Source of the DNA: JAFGLZ01 sp964390905
Lineage (GTDB): Bacteria; Planctomycetota; Phycisphaerae; UBA1845; JAFGLZ01
Direction: 5' to 3'
Length of the DNA: 64,000 nucleotides
NCBI GenBank assembly: GCA_964390905.1
Contig: CAYMLO010000003.1
Location: 62,001-126,000 of the forward strand
Positions 63,206 through 64,000 of this stretch are shown piece by piece (position 1 is the stretch's first letter; each line of letters opens with the position of its first letter). The notes below the pieces were generated by a model, which ran no database searches, was not told the DNA's origin, and saw nothing but the letters and a program-made list of their open reading frames with translations. The position numbers were made by a program, and so were the translations under genes.

Positions 63206-64000
63206 CTACTCGGCAACCGAGACGGCAGGATGCGGCGGCCCGCTTGCGTCGGTCTGTTTGAATACGTCGTTCCGGCCCGACAGCGGCGACAGCTGGCTGG
63301 GGTCGTCGAACGAAGCGACCACGTACTGCCCCACCGGGAGCTTCACCCCGTTGGTGAAATGCCCGATGATCATACCATCTTGTTGGATCGAGTAGTCATT
63401 CAGCGTTCCGGCACCCACACCGTCCTGATCGGTCATCGCCAACGAGGTATCCCGCTGGGACGACGCCATGACCCCACCCAGGTCGAGCTCGAAGCTCAAC
63501 AGCGGAACGTCGCACGTCACCTGCAGCGTCGGCGCCCCTTCCATGGTCCCGTCGCTGCCGTACTGGTACGCCACCAGGGCCAGCGGCGTGCCGTTGGCCG
63601 AGCCCAGCCGGATGTCGAAGCGAAGCTGGGCGCTGCTGTCGTCCTTGGCGATCAGCATGACGGACACGTGAATCGTCGCACCGACGCCCCCGGCCCCATA
63701 GACCTTGAACTTGGTGGTGGTCACGTCGCCCACTTCGGCGTCTTCCGGATTGATGTTCCCTTCCAGCTGGACCTGCTTCGTGGATCGGACCGGGCTCTCC
63801 TGCCCGAAGACGATCTTCAGGTCGCGAAGCTTGTCGGTCCTCAACAGGCCGATCTCGTCGGCCTTGAAGCCCTGGACGTACCAGGTGTCGTCGTAGACGA
63901 TCTTGCCGTCTTCGCGTAGGGTGAAGCCGCCCTTCTGCGTGAACACGGCCTGACCATCTGCCGTGCGGAGCAGGAAGAACCACTTGCCGGTCAGGTTGCG
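63206..64000 (-). CDS. Flagellar hook protein FlgE-like, 5' end outside window, lacking the usual C-terminal domain
   Basis: The frame is open to the window edge (265 visible residues). GKWFFLLRTADGQAVFTQKG, FTLREDGKIVYDDTWYVQG and LEGNINPEDAEVGDV match the FlgE region where the hook domain is entered (Y.R.G.F..D..G.LV...G..VQG, then N.N). TLNDYSIQQDGMIIGHFTNG and PVGQYVVASFDDPSQLSPL match the strand region just before the C-terminal D0 helix. A normal FlgE then continues for 50-70 residues with the Flg_bbr_C helix. Here the stop comes about 25 residues after that point, and ruvC begins 37 bp later. It may be a truncated flgE or a hook-like paralogue. Confidence 0.7.
   Translation of the reverse strand, partial: RNLTGKWFFLLRTADGQAVFTQKGGFTLREDGKIVYDDTWYVQGFKADEIGLLRTDKLRDLKIVFGQESPVRSTKQVQLEGNINPEDAEVGDVTTTKFKVYGAGGVGATIHVSVMLIAKDDSSAQLRFDIRLGSANGTPLALVAYQYGSDGTMEGAPTLQVTCDVPLLSFELDLGGVMASSQRDTSLAMTDQDGVGAGTLNDYSIQQDGMIIGHFTNGVKLPVGQYVVASFDDPSQLSPLSGRNDVFKQTDASGPPHPAVSVAE

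Noticed and set aside
1..64000. tRNA or rRNA genes
   Set aside because: No tRNA-like TTCGA/GG arms with cloverleaf spacing and CCA-type end, and no rRNA core sequences were seen by eye. A tRNAscan-SE and Infernal run would settle this.

Overview
The window is GC-rich chromosomal DNA that looks like a Planctomycetota genome, probably of the Phycisphaerae kind. The signs are secreted sugar-active proteins with a DUF2961-type C-terminal domain, a Tat-type signal on a glycosyl-hydrolase-like protein, a PEP-CTERM fragment, an LpxA (so a Gram-negative envelope), many GTG/TTG starts, and a very enlarged type II secretion-like locus. Taxonomy is inferred from gene content only. Most genes are on the minus strand.

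Layout. (1) 1-8.9 kb: the 3' end of a plus-strand secreted protein; gnd (6-phosphogluconate dehydrogenase); a cloverleaf-like inverted-repeat element; then a minus-strand run of radical SAM protein, membrane-anchored Pcm, fused membrane/spermidine-synthase-like protein, a TM/helical protein, a degenerate thioredoxin-like protein and a GT9 glycosyltransferase. (2) 9.2-12.4 kb: plus-strand glycosyltransferase, a PIN toxin/antitoxin pair and lpxA. (3) 12.4-15 kb: minus-strand small lipoprotein-like genes around an IolB-like bicupin. (4) 15.1-48.5 kb: a 33 kb type II secretion/pilus-type locus, transcribed gspE, F, G, H, I, J, K, pilM/N-like, pilO-like, a 5,414-residue array protein, then a 1,799-residue secretin. 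(5) 48.9-58 kb: creatininase-family protein, MFS transporter, rsgA, a large GH78 alpha-L-rhamnosidase and a GHL10-type glycosyl-hydrolase-like protein. (6) 58-61 kb: REP-like palindromes, a PEP-CTERM gene remnant and a membrane glycosyltransferase with TPRs. (7) 60.9-64 kb: a flagellar-hook-like protein without its usual C-terminus, followed by ruvC-ruvA-ruvB.

The main observation is the secretion locus. An ordinary GspD has an N0 domain, three N1-type domains and a pore. Here these parts are split and multiplied across two adjacent genes. The giant protein has a signal sequence, an N0-like domain and about 60 N1-type (secretin_N) domains but no pore. The next gene has about 14 N1-type domains and the pore but no recognisable N0. 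The array is built from four-domain super-repeats, and part of it is a clear tandem duplication with a period of exactly 915 bp. The array loops are rich in Arg, while the partner pseudopilins carry unusual acidic inserts and Gly-rich tails. I read this as a modified, elongated secretion or surface-fibre machine with a two-part secretin. The gene content is seen directly; the mechanism is inference.
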